From assembly GCA_016782545.1 (NCBI GenBank), contig JADHYG010000062.1, positions 1 through 5,828 on the forward strand: a stretch of 5,828 nucleotides of DNA. The letters are read 5' to 3'. Below the pieces are notes generated by a model. It had not been told where the DNA came from. It ran no database searches and saw only the letters and a list, made by a program, of their open reading frames with translations. The first letter of the stretch is position 1. The number at the start of each line of letters is the position of its first letter. This DNA is from Candidatus Microgenomates bacterium (GTDB lineage: Bacteria; Patescibacteria; Microgenomatia; JADHYG01). The position numbers were made by a program, and so were the translations under genes. Positions 1-4,784 of this stretch are shown in pieces.

Positions 1-9
1 TCCTGATAA

Positions 10-54
10 CACCTGCGAGGTGGGGTCGAAGCGTCGACCACTCCTCGGAGGTGA
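10..54. repeat. Compact triple-hairpin module at window edge
   Basis: Three consecutive inverted repeats are visible. CACCT-GCG-AGGTG lies at 10-22. GGTCGA-AGCG-TCGACC lies at 24-39. At 40-54, CACTCCTCGGAGGTG is an imperfect copy of the first stem (CACCT/AGGTG with two extra bases). Two outer hairpins with related stems around a different central one is the architecture of the larger elements at 1123, 2283, 4165 and 4818, but here the linkers are almost absent. The central loop region CGAAGCG is the reverse complement of the loop region in the second hairpin of the 4818 element (CGCTTCG). It may be a reduced relative of that family, or the terminator/3' end of an upstream gene outside the window; there is no clear U-tract directly after it. 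Confidence 0.5.
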
Positions 55-62
55 GTCAAAAA

Positions 63-80
63 ATGAAAACTTATCTTTTT
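63..80 (+). pseudogene. Remnant of a NYN-domain gene start (MKTYLF)
   Basis: ATG AAA ACT TAT CTT TTT reads MKTYLF, which matches the first residues of bacterial NYN/PIN-like nuclease-fold proteins of the MKxYxFIDGSN type. It recurs nearly identically at 1602 and 4785. Here the reading continues without the expected ID-G-S/T-N and runs into the -35 box of the AbiE promoter, so only the very start survives. It may equally be the end of a repeat that happens to encode these residues. On its own this copy would be negligible; the recurrence is the evidence. Confidence 0.4.
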
Positions 81-109
81 TTGACAAGAAGATGTAAAGT
101 TGATATAAT
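81..109 (+). promoter_or_regulatory. Sigma70-type promoter of first AbiE operon
   Basis: TTGACA at 81-86 and TATAAT at 104-109 are both perfect consensus hexamers with an optimal 17-nt spacer, and TG at 101-102 adds an extended -10 (TGaTATAAT). Transcription should start near 115-117, only 2-4 nt before the ATG at 119, so the antitoxin mRNA is probably leaderless. A 9-bp inverted repeat, GTCAAAAAA (55-63) with TTTTTTGAC (77-85), overlaps the -35 box and could be a protein-binding site, although A/T-run symmetry is weak evidence. Confidence 0.85.
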
Positions 110-118
110 ATCCACAAT

Positions 119-718
119 ATGGAATCTTTCAAAAGAGCAAAGTTAGTTAAAGCAATTTACAATTCCGACCTTGTTTTTTTTACAAACTCAACACTGCAAA
201 CACTCTTTGGAATTAAAAAGAAAAACACTCTTTTGGCAGTATTGAGAGATTTAGTTGAAAGTGGAATTTTGGGAAAATTGGAAAAAGGAAAATATTTTCT
301 CCTTGACGCTGATTTGGATGATTTTTCTTTAGCGAATTTTCTTCATAAACCGTCTTTTATTTCTTTGGAAACAGCGCTTAATTTTTACGGAATTCTTTCT
401 CAGTTTCCCTATGAAACTACTTCAGTGACTCTAAAAAAGAAAAAAGAAAAGATAATTAATGAAAAAGTTTTTGTTTATTTGCATATAAAACCTTCTCTTT
501 ATTGGGGATACCAAAAGAAAAAGGAATTTTTGATTGCTGAACCTGAAAAAGCAGTTCTTGACCAGATTTACTTTACTTCTTGCGGTTGGCGCAGAATAAA
601 CCTTGAAGAGCTTAATTTTGAGAGATTAAACAAAAAAAAGCTGTTTTTTTATGCTGATAAATTTCCTAAAACAAAGCGATTTTTAAAATCTTTAAAGAGC
701 TTAAAGAAATATTTTTAA
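119..718 (+). CDS. abiEi: AbiEi-like antitoxin (type IV TA system), first pair
   Basis: This is a 199-residue probable transcriptional-repressor antitoxin of the AbiEi family. Residues about 8-65 look like a winged helix-turn-helix: a helix-rich stretch followed by an EKGKYFLL wing strand. Residues 78-93 (PSFISLETALNFYGIL) are the typical AbiEi core motif, and AEPEKAVLDQIYF (140-152) is the second family signature. In characterised AbiE systems the antitoxin represses its own operon and counters the nucleotidyltransferase toxin without binding it tightly. The ATG at 119 is the first in frame after a consensus promoter; there is no Shine-Dalgarno, which fits leaderless initiation. The stop codon shares its last base with the start of the toxin gene (TAATG, 716-720), so translation is coupled. 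The C-terminus is very Lys-rich (KTKRFLKSLKSLKKYF). Family assignment is from motifs only and the target is unknown. Confidence 0.85.
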   Translation: MESFKRAKLVKAIYNSDLVFFTNSTLQTLFGIKKKNTLLAVLRDLVESGILGKLEKGKYFLLDADLDDFSLANFLHKPSFISLETALNFYGILSQFPYETTSVTLKKKKEKIINEKVFVYLHIKPSLYWGYQKKKEFLIAEPEKAVLDQIYFTSCGWRRINLEELNFERLNKKKLFFYADKFPKTKRFLKSLKSLKKYF

Positions 719-1605
719 TGATTACTCAAGAACAGATTCAACAATTAACTCGCAAATTTAAAACAAATCAAACAGTTATTTTTCGCGAATACTTACAGCT
801 TCTTTTTCTAGAAAATCTTTATAGTGTTGTTGGTAGTGAGAAAGTTTATTTTAAAGGCGGAACGGCAATTCATCTTTTATGGAACTCATTCCGCTTTTCA
901 GAAGATTTGGATTTTACAGTCGATTTTTCTAAAGCTCGGTTTATTAAATTTATTTCAAAAGTTTTTTCAAAAGTATTGATTAATGAAGGATTAAGTGTTA
1001 AAAAGAGAAAAAGTATTGCGGGAATAAGGTATCTTTTAACTTATTCTAACGGTGTTTTGCCATTCAAGGTTTTTATTACTCTTGATTTTTCTTTTAGAGA
1101 AAAACCAAAGTTCACTTCTTATATCAAGAAAGGCGAAAACCACCCCGCTGGCGGGGTGGATGAGCCGATACAAATAAATCACTCGCCGAAGGCGAGTGTA
1201 CAGAGCGAAACAGAGAACCACCCCGCAAACGGGGTGGGTATCTATACATTTATTAAAACAGATTTTCCAATCATTTTTACTAATTTTCTTTATCATTTAA
1301 CACCCAAAGAAATATTGGCCGAAAAGATTCGTGCTATTTTAACAAGAAAAAAAGGCCGCGATTTCTTTGATCTCTGGCTTCTTCTTGCTAAAGGAGTTAA
1401 ACTTGATTGGAATTTAATAAATCAGAAAATGAATTACTATCCTAAACTCAAGTGGAGCAAAGAAAAAATCCACCAAACAATTCAGACATATTCATTATCA
1501 GACTTTGAAAAAGACTTAAAGCCATTTTTACCGCTGAATGAGCGAGCAAGATTGAAGAAAATTTATGCAGTCAGCAAAAAAGTTTTACTTGAGGAATTGA
1601 AATGA
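718..1605 (+). CDS. abiEii: AbiEii-like nucleotidyltransferase toxin carrying a 41-aa palindromic insert
   Basis: This is a 295-residue toxin of the AbiEii/AbiGii nucleotidyltransferase family; characterised relatives such as the MenT toxins transfer nucleotides to tRNA. The nucleotidyltransferase signature is intact: KGGTA at 46-50, SEDLDF at 61-66 with two acidic metal ligands, and a probable third acidic residue D123 in TLDF. The C-terminal family motifs follow: LTPKEILAEKIRAIL (194-208) and GRDFFDLW (213-220). Residues 136-176 are encoded by a palindromic repeat (1123-1245) that is foreign to the family. Removing it joins FTSY directly to TFIKTDFPIIF, which reads as a normal linker between the catalytic strand and the AEK region. 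The insert keeps the frame, so the protein may still be active. No ribosome-binding site is visible; the start overlaps the antitoxin stop by one base. The stop TGA overlaps the ATG of a NYN scrap at 1602. Confidence 0.87.
   Translation: MITQEQIQQLTRKFKTNQTVIFREYLQLLFLENLYSVVGSEKVYFKGGTAIHLLWNSFRFSEDLDFTVDFSKARFIKFISKVFSKVLINEGLSVKKRKSIAGIRYLLTYSNGVLPFKVFITLDFSFREKPKFTSYIKKGENHPAGGVDEPIQINHSPKASVQSETENHPANGVGIYTFIKTDFPIIFTNFLYHLTPKEILAEKIRAILTRKKGRDFFDLWLLLAKGVKLDWNLINQKMNYYPKLKWSKEKIHQTIQTYSLSDFEKDLKPFLPLNERARLKKIYAVSKKVLLEELK
1123..1245 (+). repeat. Palindromic element copy A, in-frame inside the toxin gene
   Basis: The element is 123 bp (41 codons) with three hairpins: H1 at 1140-1159 (CCACCCCG-CTGG-CGGGGTGG), H2 at 1180-1198 (CACTCGCC-GAA-GGCGAGTG) and H3 at 1218-1237 (CCACCCCG-CAAA-CGGGGTGG). 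H1 and H3 have identical stems. Linkers ATCAAGAAAGGCGAA, ATGAGCCGATACAAATAAAT and TACAGAGCGAAACAGAGAA are shared with the copies at 2283, 4165 and 4818. It is open in the host frame and encodes a Pro/Gly/Asn/Ser-rich hydrophilic peptide (IKKGENHPAGGV...NHPANGVGIY). Both edges end in TAT, so the exact boundaries and any target duplication are uncertain by a few bases. No transposase is encoded, so if mobile it is non-autonomous. Confidence 0.88.
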
Positions 1606-1646
1606 AGACTTATCTTTTTGTTGATGAATGCAGCAAAAAACTGTAA
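1602..1646 (+). pseudogene. Remnant of a NYN-domain gene start (MKTYLFVD)
   Basis: ATG at 1602 overlaps the toxin stop codon (ATGA) and opens a 14-codon reading frame, MKTYLFVDECSKKL, ended by TAA at 1644-1646. MKTYLFVD matches the first beta strand and catalytic-Asp region of NYN-domain proteins (usually followed by GSN or GTN). After D8 the similarity is lost and a hairpin block follows directly. The overlap with the toxin gene suggests that an intact NYN gene once followed, or that this sequence is a recurrent junction, since it appears also at 63 and 4785. It is unlikely to be functional. Confidence 0.5.
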
Positions 1647-1713
1647 TAGCGCAGTTTACTGCGCGATCATTTACTCTGAGTCTGCTGAAGGGCGCGAACT
1701 AAAGTTCGCTATT
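1645..1713. repeat. Paired hairpins with an outer stem, following NYN scrap
   Basis: GCGCAG-TTTA-CTGCGC lies at 1649-1664 and GCGAAC-TAAA-GTTCGC at 1694-1709; both are 6-bp perfect stems with complementary tetraloops (TTTA and TAAA). An outer perfect 7-bp inverted repeat, AATAGCG (1645-1651) with CGCTATT (1707-1713), competes with both. The linker does not match the element family at 1123/2283/4165/4818, so it is a different palindromic unit. Its position straight after a NYN-start scrap mirrors the 4818 copy. A terminator is possible for the first AbiE operon but no U-run follows. Confidence 0.55.
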
Positions 1714-1749
1714 ATAAAGCCAGGAAGTGAATTATGTTTCAATCATATT

Positions 1750-2190
1750 ATGATTATTTCAGAATTACAGCATTTATTGCTAACTTCAATAATTGCCATT
1801 TTTCTTTTTTGGCGCTATCGAGATTGGCGGTTGATTCCAATCTGTTTTTTATTTGGTTTTTTCATTGATGTTGACCATTTGTTTGATTATTTTGTTTCTT
1901 ATGGCTTTAATTTTAATTTAAGTCGTTTTTTTGATGTCTGCAGTTATATTGAGCAATCAAAGAAAGTTTATGTTCTTTTTCATGGATGGGAATATATTGC
2001 TATTTTTTGGTTGATAGCAAAATGGATAGGAAAAAGAAAAAAGATTAAAGGCTTAGAATGGGCTGTTTCTCTGTCCTATTTCGGTCATATTTTCTTAGAT
2101 AATTTTTCTTTTTCTCACCACCCTTTTTCTTATTTCTTTATCTATCGTTTGTTAAACAATTTTAGCTTAAAAAGCTTTAACAATATTTAG
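1750..2190 (+). CDS. Small membrane protein, YdjM/DUF457-like predicted metal-dependent hydrolase
   Basis: This is a 146-residue integral membrane protein. Hydrophobic segments lie at about 7-21 (HLLLTSIIAIFLFW), 28-40, 82-93 and 104-117. Between and around them is a conserved polar pattern: D40-x-D42-H43-x-x-D46, H78-G-W-E81, H113 and D117, and H123-H124-P125. This is the pattern seen in membrane-bound predicted metal-dependent hydrolases of the YdjM/DUF457 type. The substrate is unknown. The frame is open upstream to a TTG at 1618, but that extension only reads through a NYN scrap and a hairpin block. The start at 1750 (MIISELQHLLLTS) puts the first membrane segment at the N-terminus as expected. 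A good AGGAAG at 1722-1727 is placed for an ATG at 1734 in another frame, which gives only a 44-residue unrelated peptide, so initiation here is unresolved. No promoter was found nearby. Confidence 0.7.
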   Translation: MIISELQHLLLTSIIAIFLFWRYRDWRLIPICFLFGFFIDVDHLFDYFVSYGFNFNLSRFFDVCSYIEQSKKVYVLFHGWEYIAIFWLIAKWIGKRKKIKGLEWAVSLSYFGHIFLDNFSFSHHPFSYFFIYRLLNNFSLKSFNNI

Positions 2191-2213
2191 AGACAAAATT
2201 TAAAATGAAAATC

Positions 2214-2242
2214 TTGACAAAAATCATCCTTTTCTTTAAAAT
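2214..2242 (+). promoter_or_regulatory. Sigma70-type promoter of second AbiE operon
   Basis: TTGACA at 2214-2219 and TAAAAT at 2237-2242 are separated by 17 nt, with the start expected near 2249. This gives a leader of about 175 nt, unusually long compared with the near-leaderless first AbiE operon. The leader starts with a small stem, GGTTAC (2253-2258) pairing with GTAACC (2266-2271), then contains palindromic element copy B right up to the antitoxin start. Confidence 0.75.
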
Positions 2243-2252
2243 TAGGACTGTA

Positions 2253-2271
2253 GGTTACGAAAATTGTAACC
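2253..2271 (+). other. Small 5'-leader hairpin
   Basis: GGTTAC-GAAAATT-GTAACC is a perfect 6-bp stem with a 7-nt loop, beginning about 4 nt after the predicted transcription start. It may protect the 5' end or be an operator half-pair at DNA level. No family is recognised. Confidence 0.45.
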
Positions 2272-2282
2272 TCGAGTTTTAT

Positions 2283-2414
2283 TTCAAGAAAGCCGAAAAC
2301 CGCCCCGCTTAGCGGGGTGGATGAAGGCGATATAAATAGATTCCGCCGAAGGCGGATACAGAGCGAAACAAACTGTGTCCGATTTAATCGGACCCGAGGG
2401 TTGTTAGCCCTCGG
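2283..2414 (+). repeat. Palindromic element copy B, four hairpins, in the second AbiE leader
   Basis: The first part matches the element family: linker TTTCAAGAAAGCCGAAAA, H1 at 2300-2320 (CCGCCCCGC/GCGGGGTGG with a TTA loop and one G-U pair), linker ATGAAGGCGATATAAATAGAT, H2 at 2342-2356 (TCCGCC-GAA-GGCGGA), then TACAGAGCGAAACA. The usual H3 is replaced by two hairpins: GTCCGAT-TTA-ATCGGAC (2377-2393) and CCGAGGG-TTGTTAG-CCCTCGG (2394-2414), stacked without a gap. The last arm ends inside the GGAAG (2413-2417) that sits 6 nt before the antitoxin ATG at 2424, so folding could partly hide the ribosome-binding site. The 3' boundary is uncertain. Confidence 0.8.
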
Positions 2415-2423
2415 AAGTTTATT

Positions 2424-3011
2424 ATGGAAAAGAAGGACTTCTTATTAGAAATTTATAAAAAAAACCAGTCGATTTTTACTTTGGGTGAAATTGCTCTTTT
2501 ATTTCCAGAAATTAGCTATCCTAATCTAAAGAGAAAAATTTTCTATTATGTAAAGAAAAATAAAATTTTGAGATTAAGAAAAGGAATTTATGGAAAAGAG
2601 GGTTTTGAACCTCTTGAACTGGCTAATAAAATCTACACTCCTTCTTATATTAGTTTTGAAACAGTTTTAAAAAAAGAGGGAGTTATTTTTCAAGAAAGCT
2701 CTACTATTTTCCTTGCCAGCTATTTGACAAGAAAGATAGAATGTTCGGGCTTTGAAATTTTTTACCGAAAAGTTAAAAACGAAATTCTTACTAATTCAAA
2801 AGATGTTGAGAGAAAAAATAATTATTATATCGCTTCAAAAGAAAGAGCTTTCTTAGACGCTGTTTTTGTCTACAAAAATTATCATTTTGATAATTTATCG
2901 ATTTTGAACTGGAATAAAGTTTTTGATTTATTAAAGCCCTATCAAAGCAAGGCGTTAGAAAAGAGAATTAAGCATTATTTTAAAATTCATAAAGAGGAAA
3001 ATGTTGAATAA
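2424..3011 (+). CDS. abiEi: AbiEi-like antitoxin, second pair
   Basis: This is a 195-residue AbiEi-family protein, clearly divergent from the one at 119. The N-terminal winged helix-turn-helix covers about residues 5-60, with the wing-like RLRKGIYGKEG at 50-60. The family core PSYISFETVLKKEGVIFQ is at 73-90 and the second signature ASKERAFLDAVF at 137-148. It is expected to bind DNA, repress its operon and neutralise the partner toxin. The start has a GGAAG six bases upstream that overlaps the last hairpin of element copy B, unlike the leaderless first pair. The reading frame overlaps the toxin gene by 11 bases. The two antitoxins share the layout but few identical residues outside the motifs, so this is a separate system rather than a recent duplication. 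Confidence 0.85.
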   Translation: MEKKDFLLEIYKKNQSIFTLGEIALLFPEISYPNLKRKIFYYVKKNKILRLRKGIYGKEGFEPLELANKIYTPSYISFETVLKKEGVIFQESSTIFLASYLTRKIECSGFEIFYRKVKNEILTNSKDVERKNNYYIASKERAFLDAVFVYKNYHFDNLSILNWNKVFDLLKPYQSKALEKRIKHYFKIHKEENVE

Positions 3012-3693
3012 AGAAAAACATAAATTTATTTTGGTAAGCATTTTAAAAGAAATTCATTCTGATCCTGCTTTAAGGAATATTTTAGGATTTAAAGGAGGAA
3101 CAGCGGCTTTTCTGTTTTACGGCCTGCCAAGAATTTCAATAGACTTAGATTTTGATGTATTGGATGACAAGAAATTGCTTTTGATTTTTGAAAAAGTAAG
3201 AAAAATCTTATCTCCTTTTGGAAACTTAGAGCAGGCAATTGAAAAGCGTTACACTCTTTTCTTTTTGCTAAGTTATGCTAAAGGTGAAAGAAAAGTTAAA
3301 GTAGAAATTTCAAAAAGAAAGACGATTTCCTCTTTTGAACTTAAAAACTATTTAGGGATTCCTGTTTTAGTAATGAAAAAAGAAGATATGATTGCTGGGA
3401 AGCTCTCCGCTTTATTAACTAGGAAAAGATTGGCCAGTCGAGATTTGTTTGATCTTTTGTTTTTCTTAAAACAAGGGTGGAGAATTAATGAAGAAGTGCT
3501 TAAACAAAAAACAAATTTTTCTTTACTTCACGCTTTAAACAAAGCAATTAAAATTGTTGAGAAAATTCCTGAAAATAAGATTTTAAATGGAATGGGAGAG
3601 CTTTTAAATTCAGGCCAAAAAAAATCAGTTAAAGAAACATTGAAAAATGACTTAATTTTTCAAATCCGTCTGTATTTAGAAACGAGAAAATAA
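3001..3693 (+). CDS. abiEii: AbiEii-like nucleotidyltransferase toxin, second pair
   Basis: This is a 230-residue AbiEii-family nucleotidyltransferase. Its signature KGGTA is at 31-35 and SIDLDFD at 46-52, with D48 and D50 as metal ligands. The third acidic position is probably E102 in KVKVEIS, a Glu where the first toxin has Asp. The C-terminal part has KEDMIAGKLSALLTRKRLASRDLFDL (motif residues 127-152, with AGK at 132-134 and RD..D at 147-151). The protein is shorter than the first toxin partly because it lacks the palindromic insert: at the matching place the sequence runs ISSFELKNYLGIPVLVM without interruption, an internal control that the 41 residues in the first toxin are extra. AGAGG at 2993-2997 lies only 3 nt before the ATG, so translational coupling through the 11-nt overlap is likely. 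Confidence 0.87.
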   Translation: MLNKEKHKFILVSILKEIHSDPALRNILGFKGGTAAFLFYGLPRISIDLDFDVLDDKKLLLIFEKVRKILSPFGNLEQAIEKRYTLFFLLSYAKGERKVKVEISKRKTISSFELKNYLGIPVLVMKKEDMIAGKLSALLTRKRLASRDLFDLLFFLKQGWRINEEVLKQKTNFSLLHALNKAIKIVEKIPENKILNGMGELLNSGQKKSVKETLKNDLIFQIRLYLETRK

Positions 3694-3718
3694 ATTACAA
3701 CAGGAAAATTAAGCATGT

Positions 3719-3764
3719 TCAGTTCCAAGAAAATATACAAATTTGTATATTAATCGAGAACTGA
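3719..3764. promoter_or_regulatory. 46-bp concentric dyad between AbiE pair and next gene
   Basis: A perfect 20-bp palindrome AATATACAAATTTGTATATT (3732-3751) is flanked by TCAGTTC (3719-3725) and GAACTGA (3758-3764), perfect 7-bp arms with the same centre of symmetry (3741/3742); the six bases between on each side do not pair. The shared centre makes chance unlikely. It could be an operator for a dimeric/tetrameric repressor (either AbiEi or the downstream gene product), or an RNA hairpin with an internal loop at the 3' end of the AbiE transcript. No U-tract follows, so it is a poor intrinsic terminator. No convincing -35 box accompanies it. Confidence 0.6.
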
Positions 3765-3783
3765 CTTGAGGTAGACAATCAGT

Positions 3784-4308
3784 ATGAAGAAAAAGAAAAT
3801 TTTAGAAAAAATCAAAATTACCCCCGAAGCTCTGAAAGAAAATTTTGATATAACCATTTTTGAGGATATTGAATATTCGTTTATGCCTCTCATGAGTCAC
3901 AAAGAGGTTGTTAAAGAATTAGCCGATAAAGATCCATTTTTGATAACAGTGATTATTGAAACTTTGAAACCGGAATATTGGCGAAAGAAAAAATATGCTA
4001 AACAGACGAGAGTGACAATTCCATCTAGATATACGGAATTTCTTTATCAATATTTTTTTGAAGAACATGGCAAAGAGCGAGGAAACAAAATTTATGCAGG
4101 ATGGTTAAAAAAATATCGTTCTCGTTGGAAAAAAGAAGGGAAGAAAAGGGAAATCGATAATTATATCAAGAAAGGCGAACACCACGGGCTCCTGCCCGTG
4201 GATGAAGCCGATATAAATAAATCACTCGCCGAAGGCGAGTGTACAGAGCGAAACAGAGAACCACGGGCTCCTGCCCGTGGGTATCTATATTATCGAAAAC
4301 GAACTTGA
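3784..4308 (+). CDS. Unrecognised protein, N-terminal part of a gene split by an element
   Basis: This reading frame has 174 residues, of which the first 127 (up to REIDNY) are native and the remaining 47 read out of palindromic element copy C before a stop in its flank. I do not recognise the family. The native part is highly charged and Lys/Arg-rich (KKKKILEKIKITPEALKENFD at the start; YAGWLKKYRSRWKKEGKKREIDNY near the break), with a mixed helical character and no membrane segment. GAGG at 3768-3771 lies 12 nt before the ATG, a rather long spacing. Joining 3784-4164 to 4289-4783 restores a single 291-codon frame through ...REIDNY-IIENELEARYKNK..., so this and the next entry were one gene. 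Whether a truncated protein is made is unknown. A 1-nt assembly or sequencing error in the element would remove the frameshift and make an intact fusion as in the first toxin. Confidence 0.65.
   Translation: MKKKKILEKIKITPEALKENFDITIFEDIEYSFMPLMSHKEVVKELADKDPFLITVIIETLKPEYWRKKKYAKQTRVTIPSRYTEFLYQYFFEEHGKERGNKIYAGWLKKYRSRWKKEGKKREIDNYIKKGEHHGLLPVDEADINKSLAEGECTERNREPRAPARGYLYYRKRT
4165..4288 (+). repeat. Palindromic element copy C, frame-shifting insertion
   Basis: The element is 124 bp. Hairpins are H1 at 4182-4201 and H3 at 4261-4280, both CCACGGGC-TCCT-GCCCGTGG, and H2 at 4223-4241 (CACTCGCC-GAA-GGCGAGTG, identical to copy A). Linkers match copy A except for one extra A (ATGAAGCCG against ATGAGCCG) plus two substitutions. 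That extra base makes the length 1 mod 3, shifting the host gene from one frame to the next. The deduced site is between TAT (ending 4164) and ATTATCG (from 4289). The 5' edge enters the host in the same phase as copy A (Y-IKKGE). Confidence 0.88.
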
Positions 4309-4783
4309 AGCGCGCTATAAGAATAAAATTTTAGGGCGCTATAAAAATATTCAAAAGCTCAAAAAATCAAGATTTAAGATTAGAAAAGAGCGTTATTATC
4401 ATCTATCGCCGCCATTAAACCGAGTTGATTGGAGAAATCCGTATGACAATATTTTTATTTGGCATGACAATGGTCACAAATTTGCTCGGAGAGGCGGTAG
4501 CGGTTCTTCGGGGCAAAGGGAGATTAACAGTAGATTTGCGTTTGGCCTTTCTTTGATTAATCATGCGCGCATGGTTTCTTCATATCTTTTTCTTTACAGT
4601 GACGAAAATCGGTTATTCTTCATCAAAAAATTCCAATCTCTTTGTTTACCGGCTTATGATATTGGTTCAAATTATTTTCTTTCTTCCAGCGAAGAAGATA
4701 AAGCTTTAAAGGGAGTAAGTCTTTTACGTTGGGAATCGCTTTCAAAAGTGAAAGAAATAACGATTACGATGGGAAAAACTTAA
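4277..4783 (+). pseudogene. C-terminal part of the gene split by the element
   Basis: This frame opens with GTG at 4277 inside hairpin H3 of copy C; native sequence starts at 4289 (IIENELEARYKNKILGRYKN...) and runs 164 residues to TAA. It belongs with the 127 native residues encoded at 3784-4164. It has a basic helical stretch followed by an aromatic-rich region (RYYHLSPPLNRVDWRNPYDNI, about 105-130 nt after the junction onward) and the striking IFIWHDNGHKFARRGGSG, then RFAFGLSLINHARMVSSYLFLYS. H, D and R residues in WHDNGHKFARR could be catalytic or binding but no known family is identified. No Shine-Dalgarno precedes the GTG, and the hairpin would bury it, so independent translation seems unlikely. 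Expression would require frameshifting or reinitiation after the stop at 4306-4308. Confidence 0.6.
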
Positions 4784-4784
4784 T

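Noticed and set aside
1036..1296. 86-codon open frame on the minus strand across element copy A
   Set aside because: It is antisense to the catalytic toxin gene and stays open mainly because the palindromic element reads through on both strands; there is no promoter, ribosome-binding site or family similarity.
1618..1749. N-terminal extension of the membrane protein from a TTG at 1618
   Set aside because: The extra residues only translate the NYN scrap and the hairpin block; the membrane-protein homology pattern starts at the ATG at 1750.
1734..1868. 44-residue frame starting at an ATG with a well-placed AGGAAG
   Set aside because: The start signal is good, but the peptide is out of frame with the membrane protein over its conserved motif and resembles nothing; it may be an upstream decoy start at most.
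2163..2180. AGCTT-AAA-AAGCT stem as terminator of the membrane-protein gene
   Set aside because: It lies within the coding sequence (LSLKSFN), has only five AT-rich pairs and no downstream U-run.
2205..2312. 35-residue frame starting ATG AAA ATC and ending in hairpin H1 of copy B
   Set aside because: Its first codons contain the -35 box of the AbiE promoter and it ends inside the repeat; no coding signature. It is only useful as showing the repeat in the same phase as other copies.
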